Assembly: GCA_004380135.1 (NCBI GenBank)
Contig: QXCR01000058.1
Span: forward strand, 119,842-183,841
Reading direction: 5' to 3'
Length of the DNA stretch: 64,000 nucleotides
From: Stemphylium vesicarium
Lineage: Eukaryota; Ascomycota; Dothideomycetes; Pleosporales; Pleosporaceae
Shown here one piece after another: positions 11,188-25,400 of this stretch (position 1 is its first letter; each line of letters begins with the position of its first letter). The notes under the pieces were generated by a model. That model worked only from the letters and a program-made list of their open reading frames with translations. It searched no databases and was not told the DNA's origin. A program made the translations under genes and the position numbers.

Positions 11188-12376
11188 ATGCACCAAACCC
11201 AAACAACTACCGTCCCGCACCTGGGCGGCATAACAGCCTCCTACCGGCTCTCCGACCGCTTCAGCCCCTCCAAACCCACGCTCATCCTCGTAAACTCTTT
11301 CCTCACCAATGCAGCCCTCTACGACCCCTTTTTCAGTAACGAGGCGCTCACCTCAGAGATGAATCTGCTGGCGATCGAGCTACTGGGCCACGGGCAGACG
11401 CGCGCGCACAAGGTGCAGCACTGGACGTACTGGGATACTGCGATGATGAATCTGCAGGTTATGGAAAGTTTGGGTGTGGAGAGGGCATTTGTGCTGGGGA
11501 CGAGTCAGGGGGGTTGGGTTACGGTTCGGATGGCGGTTTTGGAGCCTGAGAAGGTATGTGCTTGTGATGGTGTGGGGAGACGTCTTTGTGGAGGCGTTTG
11601 ATGTGGGAAGATGATGATGATGAGGCGAAGCGTATCCTTTGTTGTAATAGATGAGGGAGTGGAGAGTGTTATATCGCTAACACCTTTTCTTATGCAGATC
11701 CTGGGTATCATTCCCCTCGGTACATCCATGGACTACGAATCCTCACGTAGCCGCGAACTCGGCTGCTGGCACTCTGTAGGACCCCTCGGCGACCTCATCA
11801 CAGGCGAATTCGGCACTGTGAATAATGAGCCCAAGCCGGACTTTGCGCCTAGCAGGGACTTTGCCAATTTCCTCATCGACCAAGGCTTTGGTCAGGATTG
11901 TCCGCCAGATATGAAAGAGTTCTGGGTCGCGGAGCTACAGAAGAATTACAAGGGCGACGAGGGGAGGAAGAGGATCAGAATGGCAGCGATTAATCTGAGG
12001 GATAGAGATGGGCTGCATATGAGAGTTGCGGATGTGGTTTGTCCTGTTTTGTGGTTGCATGTAAGATTCTTCCCTCTTCTTGTGCATCTGCTCTTTCAAT
12101 GGCGGCGTATACTTGGTGCTGGGAGTTCTATCAACCATGTTGTGGAGGATTCAAGACCCTCTCTCCGACAGCATATATATATACTAACAATACACACAGG
12201 GAACGAGCGATGTAGTCTATTCGGTTCCAAACGCTCAGGAAGAAATCAAGCTCTTCACGAGCTCGCCGGATGCTCGACTCGAGGTTATTGAGGGCGGGCA
12301 GCACTTTTTGAGTGCTTCACACCCGAAGGAGGTCAGGGAACATGCTATTGCGTTTGTGAAGAAGTACGGCAAATAG
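11188..12376 (+). CDS. Alpha/beta-hydrolase fold protein
   Basis: Three exons (11188-11553, 11698-12060, 12200-12376) give 301 aa. The catalytic triad is visible: nucleophile Ser106 in GTSQGGW, acid Asp247 in HGTSDVVY and His278 in EGGQHFLSA. The core resembles esterase, epoxide-hydrolase-like and 3-oxoadipate enol-lactonase-like enzymes; a helical cap lies between Ser106 and Asp247. No signal peptide, so probably cytosolic. Introns are 144 and 139 bp, longer than most in the window. The substrate is unknown. The neighbouring dehydrogenase is co-directional but separated by 0.7 kb, so a shared pathway is only a possibility. Confidence 0.88.
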
Positions 12377-15300
12377 TGGACCCGGACCACTGTCATTCCG
12401 ACTCAAGCAAGTAGACGTGTTCGAGGAGTACAGCCTCAAACACCAAGATCAAGACATGCGTGATAGCTATCTATGACGTCTGCAAATCTGCCCAGAGCAT
12501 CCGGTATACTTTGTCATTCTTGGACAGCCATGTGCCATATGAATGGTTCTCACACCCTACTAGAGCTCATACTTGTACGTGCACAACTTACTATCTTTTT
12601 TGATGTATGCTGTCGAAGCCAGCTCAATGAGCGCACACTCAGACACGCACCACGTACAACAACTCCATGAAGATCCCGAGTTTCAGTGAGAATACACTTC
12701 GAAATGCTGTCAAAAAGCCTTCAAACACGTCACTGAGAGATCTCAGCTATTTTCACGGCAAAAGCAATACACGACGGGCGGCACGGACTCCCACAGCCAG
12801 ACAGAATGAAGCGTTACCAGCACGTACGATATTGACACTGATGGTGTGAGAGATCCACAGCGGATATCGCTATCGGTCGTGCGTTGTCCCAGTCCACTGG
12901 CTGTAGACTTAGGGGGGGGGGGGGGGTCGGTATACCGGGGAGCCCGGTGCGGATGCATGAGGCAGAAGAAGGAAATATTATGGATGGGCTTAGCGACCGC
13001 CTGACGGGATTGATGCAAGAGCCTGCGTTAGCTGCGGAATGAAGTTTTAAAAGCAAAGAAGAGAAAATGTCATGGGAAACATTGACGTTACCTCATGGAC
13101 ATTGTATTATCGCATTCGCCTTGCCTTGGATCTGCGCGACGTCGGCGACTTTCGTTTACGAGACATGTAGAACACTATTTCTCTTTTCTTTTTCTTTTTG
13201 GGTGAGGCTGCGAGGGGCAAGATTGATGTCTATCGTGACAAGGGCATTTTCTTCTTCCCAAGATTTGATCTATCACGTATTGGACTTGTGTGCACCGCAT
13301 ATGGCTCACCGTATGCATTCACCGGATCACGACTCGGAGCAAGCGAGGCAGTCTAAGCACCCCCGTTCGCAAATCGCGGTATGCGAACCCATGGCCCCTT
13401 CGAATTGCCGTTCATATTGCTTTTGACAGCCCGTTCGCCTCGAAGGATTCTCGGGAACTTATGGATCTAGCTCAATGTCCGCTGCACGTTGGATGTTTTC
13501 GTCTTTAGTGTACATGACAGATCGGAAGCAACGATGCGCTTCCCGCGACGGGTGGGTGGCGGGGGAAGAAGCAAGCATCGACGAGAATAGGCTGATGATC
13601 TTTTTAGGCGGGATAAAGTTTGGGAAGAAGAAGAAGCACTCGACTATTACGTCTGTACGACGATCGAGATACAGAAATTCCGAGTCTGCTGTCTCAGGTG
13701 CGAAAGGGTAGATGAAAAAAAAAAGCAGCAAAGGTTTTCTTTGCAGACGATGCTGTTGTATCACATCGATGTAGCGCGGATGTTGGTTGCTCCCTGCGTC
13801 CTCCACGGGCGCGCAAGCAGGAAAAGCGCAACCGGTTTTTTTTTCAGGTTTGAAACTCGCCTAAACCTATGTCGTGATACTCTCTGTGTGGATATATGTC
13901 GGTTGGTGTGACTACACCGGAATAGCTGTTTGGAAAGCCGTTTGTAACAAGTTGCACCCTGGTCGGTACAACCGTGGCTGAGGATCGAACCGTAATTCCG
14001 TCCGCTCGCCTCGCGAGAGGATATGCCCACCAACACAATACTAGGGTCTTGACCAACGCACGGGCACTGGGATGCGAAGGGCTTGCAAAAGTTGGGTAAA
14101 TCCATAAGGGATATAGCTTAACGAGCGCGCGGCAAACGTAATGAGAGAGATGTTGGATTTGTGATACCGGTCGCGACGCCGTGGCGATCAAACACGCGCT
14201 GTGAAGCGAATTTGGAGTATTAAACGTTTGGCCTTGAGGGTCTTAACATCAGGGATGAGGGTTGACTGGATTGTCGGGTCATGATCTGGCTCCATGGTGT
14301 TGGTACTTATATTTGCTTATTTGACATCTGGACCTCACATGTGCCAAATATGCTCGATCTGGTCACCAGTTCCAGAGAGTGGCGAGACAGGCAGCAAAAA
14401 GCACGGAAGGACATTCGGCCCTCCTCTTGGTGCGTATCTGCATCTGCTTCCTCATCTGTAACGGGATGCAGTGGTTTGGCCGGCGTGTCTCCGCTTCATC
14501 CATCCACGCCGCCCCCTCGACTGTGTTGCCCTCCCCTTCGTTTGATTTTCCGGGGACCACGGGGCGCAGAAACGGAGTGTTTGTAAACTGGCATCAGGAC
14601 CTGACTCGATCTATCGAATTCATGAATAGATTACCGTTGTCGCGGATCACAGGAATTAAGGTGGGATTGGTGATCATCCTCTGGAGTGCAATCGGGCGAA
14701 AAGTGGCGGGACGGGGGCGGGATGAAGACGTTTCACATCCTGGTCGTCTCGGTCATACCGCCCTGCTGTTTACTTGCTTCAACACTGCCGAGTGGGGTAC
14801 TCGAGATAGATCGCTACTGTGTGCATTGTACGAGACATAGAAGTGGGACAAGCAGACGGTCTGCCTTGGCTTTCGAGACGGTGGTTCGACGTCAGTCGTA
14901 ATGACAGATGCGACGGGCGCACGCGGCCCTCCGCGGTATCGGAAGCCGTTACATGTCAGGTACAACCCACAAGGCTGGGATTGTTGAATGTCTCAGGAAC
15001 ACGTTACTGTGTATACGAGTAAGTCAGCTACATGTCGTGAATCTTGCAGCAAAAAATGGCCGACGTGGGTTTACTGCAATGCTGCTGCGTGCACTGGTCG
15101 CCGACCCGTCCAGCGACCCGTCCCAGCGACAAACGAGCTGAGCCCGTCCCGACAACGCAGGTCTCGATATTACACTTGCTTCTCCGGTTGCACAACTTCT
15201 GCCTGGTGGTACAGAGAGCCAAACGCCTTTGCCGCATAAGCGAGATGTTGGTTATGATTTCATTTTGTTGTTGTTGATCCGAGCAAATGAAATTGCCCGT

Positions 15301-16120
15301 TTGGATATATACGACGTGTTCACAAATAGTATCGCAAGAAGTTCGTTTTTTTGGTGTGCATACGGACCATGCACAATTTAGTAGCGAAATCGTTTGGAGG
15401 CGGCAGTAGACTACGGATGTGTATGCAGGTGTGAACGTATATCGGTAAACATATAGGTATAATGGGGCCGACATAAGGTGAGGGGTAAGCCGCCGAACGC
15501 GCCGAATCAGTAATTTTGCCGGAATTTCTTCGTACCGACCGCCTCATAGCGGAACTCACCGTAGTGGAGTAGTATTTCTGCGCCTGACTAAGAAGGAGGT
15601 GGACCTTTGCGATAGTAGACCATCTAAAAGACGCAGGTGACAAGCTTCGCTTTCGGGCAAATATTAGCTTTGGATTATCGTACGTTTAAGGCATCGACTG
15701 AGGCTTGCAGTGGTGTTATTGAGCACAGGTGAGCATGACATGGTTGCAATATTGTAGAGCATGCAGTAGCGTATACGGTAAGAATGTGATATTCGTGCAT
15801 CTAAGTGCGTGTAGACAAACGATCGCTAAGCACAGGTGGTATCCTCTAGAACATAGATGTGGTGATGATGGTGACGCCAAAGTCCCACTTTTGCAAGCCC
15901 AGCGAATCCGCGCAATACAAGGAGACAACAGACCTTGTTGGTATCATAAACCCGAGAAGATGTGCAAAGGAAAAAAAAGCCTCCCAAATAGGTCATGCCC
16001 GCAGTGGGCTAAGATAATAACATTGCCAGCAAGTAATATGGGCGTGAGAAGAACCAAAGTGTCAAAGGATGATACAGGGTATATGCAAAAATGCGAAGGG
16101 TTCAAAAGTCGTGCGCGAAA
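12377..16120. other. 3.7-kb stretch with no recognisable gene
   Basis: This lies between the 3' ends of two convergent genes, where fungal spacing is usually a few hundred bases. Open frames up to about 150 codons occur on both strands (for example 14379-14840 plus and 15028-15474 minus) but show no domain, no biased composition and no consistent splicing. A G tract sits at 12912-12926. A tRNA-like T-loop near 13980 does not fold. No terminal inverted repeat was noticed. Confidence 0.5.
12912..12926 (+). repeat. Poly-G tract (15 G)
   Basis: Uninterrupted run of 15 G in the gene-free stretch. Such runs are length-unstable and can form G-quadruplex structures; it may also mark a place where assembly length is uncertain. 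Confidence 0.9.
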
Positions 16121-19100
16121 TTAATTCTCTTCCATGAGTGCTTCTTGGTCGCCGGTCTCGCGCCATTCCCGCGAGCGCTCGGACAAGCGCTTGACGCCAG
16201 CAATGCGCTCTGCCCAGAGAGACTCGGATGGAGACCTGAATGTGTATGCGCGTTGTGATGAGATGACACCAATGGCTTGTAGGACCGCCTTGCGCGAATC
16301 TCTACCGAAGACTGCAGGGTGGTTGATCCATTCAAGACTGGATTCGAGTTCGGCGTCGAGAGCGTACATTGTTCTGACATCGATACCTGCCGCAGGTGTG
16401 AAGGGGCTGTCGGCATGTGGTGATGGTGTTCGGGCCCGGTGATCGCCATTGGCGCTGTGAGTGGTTGGTGACGCTGATCCTGTGCTACCTGTTGCACTGG
16501 ATGTGTCGTTACGTCGGTGACCAGGTGGTGGGAGTGGGGGTAAGCCTCCCTTTCCGAGTCCCTTCAGGATACTGCGCGTTTCCTTGAGCAAATGATGTGC
16601 TCGCTCGTGTTGACCCCGCGAGACAAGCGTCAATGCACGAGTAAGCATGTCTGATGTGAGCAACTCCATGCGTCGTTGCACAACATGGGGGTGAGGGGGA
16701 ATAGGAGGCGTTGGTGGCAGCCCGTTAGAGTTCTTTTTCGGTCCGGAAGGTAGTAAGGTTATGGCCAGTAGTGATGGCCTGGGCAAGTGTGCAAGAGTGC
16801 CTTCTCGTAGAATGTCGCCGTATGTGAGATCAGCTTGGATCAATGGTACTTCCTCGACGCTGAGTGTGCGTGAGTCATCTTGGTCGAGAGGACCACCCAG
16901 AGCCTCGAGGCCAGACACAATTGACTCCCACGGATCTTGAGGAAGCTGCTCCGGAGAGCCTGTATCCGGTGCAATGGCAAGTTGCACTAGAATGTCCCTC
17001 TTGTCGCCAAAGCGCAGGTCACCCAGAGAGGCTTCAGCGTCCCGTCCGGTAGCCCGCTTGGTGATCTGCAGCGCGCCACTGATCTTGACGAACTTGGCAG
17101 GAGAGCCTTCTGGCAGGCGCAACTTCAGCTTTACGTTTTGGTGCGAGGTCGTTTGGAGGGAGCCCAGACATCCTGCTGCGCACTCGCGAAGCATCATCCA
17201 GTCTTTGACATAGGTGTATGAAGCCTTGGTCCGTGTGGAAAGCTCGATCATTGTGTCGGGCTTGTGCGTTAGTCCTAGACCGAAAGAGTGGATGGACACC
17301 CTGAACGCATGTTAGTACCACTGGGGGGGCATTTCGAAAGTGAGGGGAACTTACTTGGCAGCCTCAGCGCGAGATATGACAAAGTCGACGCTCTCGGCAT
17401 CCGAGGTGGATGAGTCGCTTATGAGCAAGATGCTCGATAGAGGGTTGCTCGATTTGCGCTGCATGAGCAGGTCCATGGCTACGTTGGCTCCGTCCACAAC
17501 GTCGGCACGAAGACTCTTCTGCCCGACAGGGCGTATGGAGTCAAGCACCTTTGGCCAGTCTCTCCAGGCTTTGCTTGTCATGCCGACAATGGGGACGCCA
17601 CCGCCGCTTGAACCAAAAGTAACGAGACCCATGCGGTCGCGCTCACCAAGGCTGTGAACCAGGAAGCGAAGCGTGTCGCGGAGCAGGTTGATTTTCAAAC
17701 CTTGCATGGATGATGAGACGGGGATAACTACAACGATGTCCACGGGCACGTGTACTGAGGCAATGAGGCGGGGCTCTGACATGCCCGTGCGCGAAGCGCT
17801 GTATTCAGTGGGCGCCGTCATTGTCGATCTAGCGGCACCATACGAAGAGTTGATTGATGAAACTCGCTTTGGCCTACGGTAATCGTCTTCTTCGGTTCCA
17901 GAGTTGTCCTGGTCGTACTCGGGCATCCGGTTGGCGACGGGAAAGTCTAGGCGGATGTCCATGAGGGCGCGTCGCCATAGCTCAAGCTGGCCGCGGTCCT
18001 GGAATTGCAGGTGGAAAGCGGGGAGCTCAGCCACAGAGAGGCTGAGAGTCAAAATGAAGTTTTCGGGCGAGTGTTCGACCTGATTGAGATGCTTCTTGAT
18101 GAGGATTGAGCCCTTGAGGGTGCACTTTGTCTTCTTGACAGGCGCTGCACCATCCCACTGAGGGTGTGCGACCTTCTTCTCTTTGACACAGATCAGCATT
18201 TCGGAGAACAGGTAGCATTCGAGCTCCTGCCATGACTGGCGGTCCTTGCCGACGCGAATGTGGCCATGGAGTCGCAGTTTCCCGAATCGCGAGAAGTCAA
18301 GGCCGTGCCAGTTATCGACACGAGCGTGAAGATCCTCTGTAATTTCATCCAGCACCTCTGTCGGCTCATATTGCGGTTCCGATGGTCGGCTGTTTACTGG
18401 CGACTTGCTGCGCCCGTAGCTGCTCTCTGCGACGCTCGCGACTGAGGGAAGAGGGGCACCGCGCATGTCGTCTGGGTTCGGTCGCCATTTCCCCTCGACC
18501 ACCTCGACGGTAATTAAGCACGTCAGACTTTGCTGCTGTCGCGATCTGCTGAGAGTTGGGAATTCGCTGCGCACAGTCACCGTGGGTGCGGGTATTGGGC
18601 TCTTCAGCAGGCCACGCGGGCTGCTGAGACTGGTTTCCATGGACTGCACGTCGTAGTCGTGCCGCCGGCCGTCGTGTGTAGCGGCGTAGTCGTTCGACGA
18701 GGCAAGCCCCGTGGCTCCAGAATCGCTTCGACCATGCGCTCGGGAGAGCGACGCGCCTCTGTCAGACCCACGATCCCTGCTGTGGCTGCTGTCCCGCTGG
18801 CGGTGGTGATGAGTGGATGGGTATCGCGCAGACGCGTTGCTGTCGTTGCGAGGGCGACCCTGCATCGCGTCATCGTGTTGCCTGTCTGACGAGACAGTTT
18901 GGCTGTCCCAAGGTGTGGGTGTGTTCGCCGCGCTGCGGTGGCTTTCGGCAGCTTGTGATGGCGTTGGCTCGTTTTGTACAGAACGCACAATGGTCGAGAG
19001 TTTCTCTGTCCGCTCATCAGCATGGCTAGCCGGCGCTGCTTCTGGTGGCGGCCTACCAAGATCCAGGACGTTTCCGCCTCTGCTCGTGTCCAGTCCTAAC

Positions 19101-19435
19101 GTGGCATCGCATGTTGGGCAATGCTGTGACTCGAACTCGCGGATGTACTCGTAGAAGCATGCTTCATGAGAAACATGGCCGCATGAAAGCTGTAATATCC
19201 GTTCACCCCGCAGTGTGTACTCCAGGTTCTCCTCGCAAACACAGCATTCGCTGCCGATGAAGGTCCTCTCTCGGCGCGTCCGACTCCTTTCAATATCCAT
19301 GACCCCCGTCATACCTCTGCCAGAGCGAGGAGGCGGCTGTGAGCCGAGAGTTGCGTCGGATCGCTGGTTGTGGGAGGTGAAAGGCTTCGCAGTATGACCA
19401 CTGCGGGAATTGGGACGGAATCCTAGGAAAGACAT
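16121..19435 (-). CDS. RING-H2 / PH / vWA protein, Far1/Ste5-like scaffold candidate
   Basis: Two exons (19435-17355 and 17300-16121; 54-bp intron) give 1086 aa. Order: RING-H2 finger at 64-109 (CCVCEENL, then CGHVSHEAC, then CPTC); a long Ser/Arg/Asp-rich disordered region (about 115-365); a PH domain at about 370-495 (starts LHARVDNWHGLDFSRFGKLRLHG); and a vWA-like domain from about 560 to 745. The C-terminal third is Pro/Ser-rich. RING, PH and vWA in this order is the architecture of the yeast pheromone-MAPK scaffolds Far1 and Ste5. The vWA metal site is degenerate: the first position of DxSxS reads Pro in VIPVSSSM, so metal binding is doubtful. It could otherwise be a RING E3 ligase of unknown substrate. 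Assignment to Far1/Ste5 is inference from architecture. Confidence 0.82.
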
Positions 19436-22400
19436 GAGCGGCCTGAGCTCCCAGACAGGTCACAATGGTTTCGGGGAGGCAGTACTATCGCTATGTCCAA
19501 CAATCGGATCGAACTCGACAGCCTTCCTCGTCTTCTTCTTTTGGGTCTTGTCGTTCAACAGTCCAAGCTGGAAGAGGTTCGTATGAATAGTGTCCTTTGA
19601 ATGGGCGTGGGGTGGATGAGGACGGCTGCGGCCAGACAAAGAAAGTTCAAAACCGTTCGACATGGAAAGGCCGGGGCTGGAGCAGGGCTCGCTTTTGGAT
19701 CGCCTCAAGCACGTTTCAGCATCAAGAGGGCACACGGAGGATCGTTGAAGAGCCCGCGGGCAGGGTGGACCTTTAGGTTAGAGGCTCCAGGTACCGGCAA
19801 GCTGCGTTAGCCGGGGTATTGCGCCCGACACGATTCGAGCCGTGGTACACGGACCTACTTGGGATGAACAGTGCAGGAAAGTATGAATGCGATGCGCCGA
19901 GCCGTCAAGTGTGTCTTGAAGTGGACGCGTGCTTCGTTGACACTAAAATAGAGCTGCAGGCTACGGCTTGGTTTTGGGTTCCATGTGGCATCCACTACGA
20001 CGGCCGAGGGTCGACTGCACCATCCCGACCCCGTTTGCAAGGAAGACTACTTGCAAGGAAGGCCAAGCAGCGCCGATGCATAGTCGCAGGCATGTCGCGC
20101 GACCCCCTGCACGGGGCTTGATGGCGGCGCTCGGGCCCTGGCGACGACCTGCCGGCTAGCGGAGAGGGCCTACGTAAATAGGGAGGGTTGGTACTGCAGC
20201 ATCTGCGCCACGGCCCTTCTCATTCGCTGATACTTTACATCTGATTCAGCCTGTGAGATGGCCCATGCTGGCGGGCCACAGACCGTTCGCATTGCGAATC
20301 CTCAGGATGCTCGCGGTCCGTGAGCGTGTCGAAGCGAGCAGCGAGCCCACAAATGGCCAGATGGGGGTGGGCGAGCTGAATAGAATCAGGAGAGACTCAG
20401 ACACACGACAAACGTCAGGGGAACACCAATGACGACACATATCATCCTTCTTTTCCGATGTGCTAACGGCACACTTTCTCCTAGGGAATCCTGCGGCTCG
20501 CGGCCTGCGACTACGGAACGCGCTAGAAGCTTTGCTGGATTCATTGGAAAAGCCCTCCCCGCCAGCTTCTCTAACCTGCAGTCCAGTGTCACGGATTCAT
20601 CTTCGAGTCAGTCTCTCCCGGTAAACTTTGAGTTCAACTGGGATACCACGGAAACAACCCGATTCCAGAAAACCACAGCGAAATCCGTCACTAGCGATTC
20701 GCAAAGGGGGTCCTGCAGAGACAATTACCCTGAAAATGAAGCAACCAAGCGAGCGAATGATATGACATCTCGAGGCTCGAAAACATCTATGCTAAATTCG
20801 TTCCCTCGAGACGAAGGCGCATCATCATGATAAACACTGCATCCGCTGTTTCTGCCGTCCGAAGCTTGCATGGAAGCGACCATGTCTTTGTCTTTGGGCT
20901 CCAGTGTCGTCCGAAACACCAGACGAAAGTCTCGTGTTCACTCAGCCGCAAAGTCTAGAGGCAGTCCAAGGGTCCATTGATTGTTTGCACGCAGGCGCGT
21001 CAATTGGACTTTCATGAGGATAGAGTGGTGGTCCCTGGATCTTCCGGCTCCCTGCGGGTATTTGCGCAATCCGTACCACATGGCACGCACGTGGATGCAT
21101 GAACATCATGACGAATTTGTGAGATGCGGGACCTCCGAACAGCTCAACGTCCATCACGAAAATTTGATCTTCAGATCTACAGCAAGCCAAACAAGGTTCA
21201 CCGTGCCTAGACAATCAGTACACAACGCCGCTGCCTGGCTTATCCAAGCTACACTTTTCGCACGATCATGCACGCAAGAGAAGCTGCAACTCTCGCAATC
21301 GGATTGGATGCAAGTTCTTCCACGGCAAATTTCATTACGTGTGCTCCAGCTGCAGACCTTACAGGGCCATGCATGCATTCTTCTCTCCGTCCACCCTGAT
21401 GCCAATTAAAGAGTCTTCGTCGCCCTGCTTTTTAGACGGGACTGGTGCCGATTCGCTCACTTCTGTGGACTATGGAGCGCCACCCACCTAGCGCAACCAT
21501 ATGCGCAGCAGATTCAGACCTGTGCATGGAGAAGAGGTCGTCCGAGAGAACGAACATATCACCCTCTGGCTTAAAGGGAAGGTCTGCCTATATTCTGGGT
21601 ACATACGGCACCAATCAATCACGTCGCAGTGTCGAGTTAAGACTCAGTACTTGTGTCCGCAGTCTGTGTGAGCGGCGGATGTCACCTTTGTGACAGGCGC
21701 CTCACGCTTCAGATTCGCTTGCAACTTGGTCTTTGTAAACCTTGCTTGTCTGCTGACTACTTTCCGTGTCTGTGTTGCTGTTGTCAAAGCATGTACTGCA
21801 GTCTTTGGGTTCGGCACTGGAGAGATGGACCGAGTGCGAGACAGCGCAGAATACCTACCAGTAACTCTCTCAGGGCTCCACTACTGGTACAGTACCGGAC
21901 TCACCGCTCTCGAGAACACTGATTCCTAGCTTCGGGCACGCCTACCGTAGGCTCCCTTTCATCGTCTCTACCGCTGATGTTTTCTGGGCGAACTTTGACA
22001 ATCATGGATGTCGTTGTCGGAGATGAGGGACCATGTCGATCATGTACCGAACTCCAGAAGTCGGGATGATTGTTCCTCTGCCCAATTCTGAGCAAGCGTG
22101 AAAAGGCGATTAATGGCGGACAAAAGATTTGCAACCGTCTTGCGTAGCTTCCCACCTAGCATGCGCACGTGAGACCATCAACAGCGCGGAGCTAGAAGGG
22201 AGCTATCACTTTAATCGCGAATTTGCAGACCACTCAGATGCGTCGAGCCACGAGATATGCCAATGCATGCACGACGATCACATGCGCCTGAGCCCGACTT
22301 CCGCTCACATTGCTCTTTCCTTGAATTTATTTCCTCTATCGAAGATGGCCCCAGGAATTCATCTGCCTGGTGTCTCTATACCCATTTGTCATGGAAGAAA

Positions 22401-25400
22401 AGGGGATCTGGTTGAAAAATTGAAACAGGTGCGCTCCGAGACCAGAGCGCGAGTCTGGGGCCGCTTCGGGTGATCCGAACGCGCTTGATGTCATTAACCT
22501 GTGGCGCATCAGCGCTCTCCAAGCTACCTTTTGGCGCAATGGTCGCTGATGAGTCTGAAAGGGGTCTCAGGCGGGTGGCGCAAAATCGGTACACCCCTAC
22601 AGAGAAGCCTATGTGGTTCATACAATACCGGAGTCACTTCGGTTCCCACGTGCAGAATGTGACTTGCATCGCTTCAGGGCAGCGCTACGCCAAAGGTGCT
22701 GACACCTATACCAACGACCGTCATATTCCTCATCCGGACCCGACCTATGCTCTTTACTCGTCGCACATCAGAGAGTGTACCCAATGCGGGGTGTTTGCCT
22801 GACCATCGCGTGCTCGCGATGTGTGCACTCCCAAGGGGCAGAGATTCTGGAGCCCTAGACGACACCGCCATTTACGGACATTCGAACACACTACGACCAT
22901 TCAGCAGAATTGTCTCACTAGGTCAACCCTGCATTGTCGGGTAGCCATTGGGCATTCTTCATAAAGGGTCTGCCATGGTACCGGGACGGGACGTTTAGCT
23001 CATCAATTGCAACCGGAGCCTACTCCGCTCGCTTCTCATCACCACAGTTATGCCGGAGTCAACACCGCATCTGCCCAGATGCCTTGGTCAAACATCCCAT
23101 CCTAGTGAGAGTCCTATTTACAGCCCTCAGGTTCATGTCAACGTTTCACATAAGCCGCGGCCGATCAGGCTTCAAGTCGACATTACACGACGATCGTTCG
23201 CTATGCATTTGGGAAACTCACGATCGGGCCACGGCCCGGGCTCAGCGATAGGAACCTGTGATGAGAAGCGCGTGTGCGTAAGTTTTAGCCACAAGTCCGG
23301 CGACTGCATAACCACAAAGGACGTATGCAGCGAACAACTCTTCATCACGCCCGACGCTGTTAGATCTGCGCAAATCAAAGATAAGATGTGGCTCGGCAAC
23401 ATATTATTCGAATTGCATCGACACGCCGTCGCAACGGCGTAGGTAGGTCCAGGGAAAGAACCACGGTCTCTGTTCTCATGTACGAACTCGATGAAGATGT
23501 CGCGTTATCCCATATCGCGATTTTCCCATTTTACCCTGAGGTCGGCTTCTCACTTATTCTCACTTTCTCGACCCTGCATCCCCAAACTATAATGCACGGT
23601 GTCCAGATGTCATTCGTAGACGAGCGCGCAGATTCAAAGCCACGCACTAGCCTCCAAGTCACAATCTGACATTTTCGTCCTGGTAGTTCTTCGAACTGCT
23701 GGGCAATGAACGCATCTCAAGAACGACCACTACATCTGAGGATCTCCGTGAGGTCTGTGCCCGGTCTAGATTGGTGGGCCCTGGGGAACGGTGTATTCTC
23801 CGAAAACTGAGTTCGAGGCGTCATGAATGCTCCGTGTCACGAGCTAACAGCCGGAGCAGCATCATCGTTGAGAGCATCGTTCACGCCACGTGTCTCTGGG
23901 ATCTACCGAAGTTTGTCGGTTCGCGCGGCCATCAGAACCGAGTGCGAGTGCGCTACTCAACGCCTGATCTGGCTGCAATGGCTGGTATAAGCTTCGTGCG
24001 ATGACGATCGAGGTCACGCATCACGCTCTATCTGACCTCAACTACGACCAGTCGTTGTGCACATCGCCTGCGGCCGATCCCGAACTAGGCCCTATGCTCT
24101 TTCGATACGAGTTGCTGTCGCCTACTCGCATGTACTTGTGTCCCATATGCCTGATGCAGTCATATGGGCGAACCAATCTCGGACTGTTGCTTGGGGTTAT
24201 GTTCTGAAAGGTAATCACATAGCATTTAGAACATGCAGCTTGTGGCAACGACTACTGTTGCGATACGAGCGGGAACCCCACAGGGACGATCAAACTAACA
24301 GTCTAGTTTTATGCCTGATATATGCTGGAATGCCCAAATATTCACAACTTGAGTATTGAATGCGTAGCCCAACTCGTCCAATGAGAAGGCTGACCAGTCT
24401 GTCATTCGTACCTGATCACCGCGTTATCTGACTATCATTGCGTAGCATCGGACAACGGACAAAGAGCGCCGGACCCCAGAAAGAGGTGGTTGCGCTCTAG
24501 TCGATGATACTGGGAAGACATGTCGTTCTTCAAAGGTTCAGCCCTAAGAGCCGCTCATTACCACCCGATCCCTTGCTCGAGGGTGTCGCGGCATTTGCTG
24601 TTGCGCTGTCAAACTTGGTGGCTATGTCAATAACGAAGTCGTTTGCAAATCCACACATGCACAGTACAAAGTAGGTCCATGCATTTCATGTCCGAGATGT
24701 AAAATAGCTATTGCTAACCGAGTTTATCTACTCTCAGCATCAATTTCGTATCGTCCAACTCGCATGTTAGTTATTAGATAAGCAAGGCGTTTGATGTCGA
24801 CACTTCATCATGCCACGATTCGCCTTTCAAGACCAATTTTCTCTTCACAGTCAAGTGTTCGTCCGTGATACATCATCATGTGCATAATAACCATCATAAG
24901 GCGGTACTCTACCATTCAGACTTCTAGCTGTTGTCGTTATTCTGTCAGTCAAGCTAGCTGCGGATCAAGTCAATGCAACGACCCTCCCGCCTACTCTTAC
25001 CAGATTTACTATACCGAACAGCCAAGCACACCACCGACTCGTAACAACCCCCACAGAAAACCCCCAAACACCTGCGGGGATAGTAAAATACAGACCCCCA
25101 CAGTCTCAAGAGCAATACACCCACCGTCGATGAGTTCGCATCACATGCGCCATATCTCCAAACCGACTCCGGCGTCGATCCCTCGGCCTACTTAACCCAC
25201 CCCCAAATTCCCAGCATCAGATACGCAAGTCAGCCTCGTTCTTCCCGAGTCATTCCAGCCAAGCAAAACACGAAGAGGAGCGCCACGCTCAAAGAAGAAA
25301 ACCGCGTCACCCATTCCGCAAGTACCAAGACGGCGGTACTTGGACCGGGGATCTACCTTTAAGGTCCGAAAGACGGAGCATGGCCCAAAAGAGAGGGCAA

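Noticed and set aside
13960..14060. tRNA-like sequence on the minus strand (GGTTCGATCC T-loop)
   Set aside because: The T-stem bases on either side do not pair, and no matching D-arm or acceptor stem was found.
20981..21409. 142-codon plus-strand ORF in the 8-kb gap
   Set aside because: No domain, signal or splice support; consistent with chance in GC-balanced DNA.
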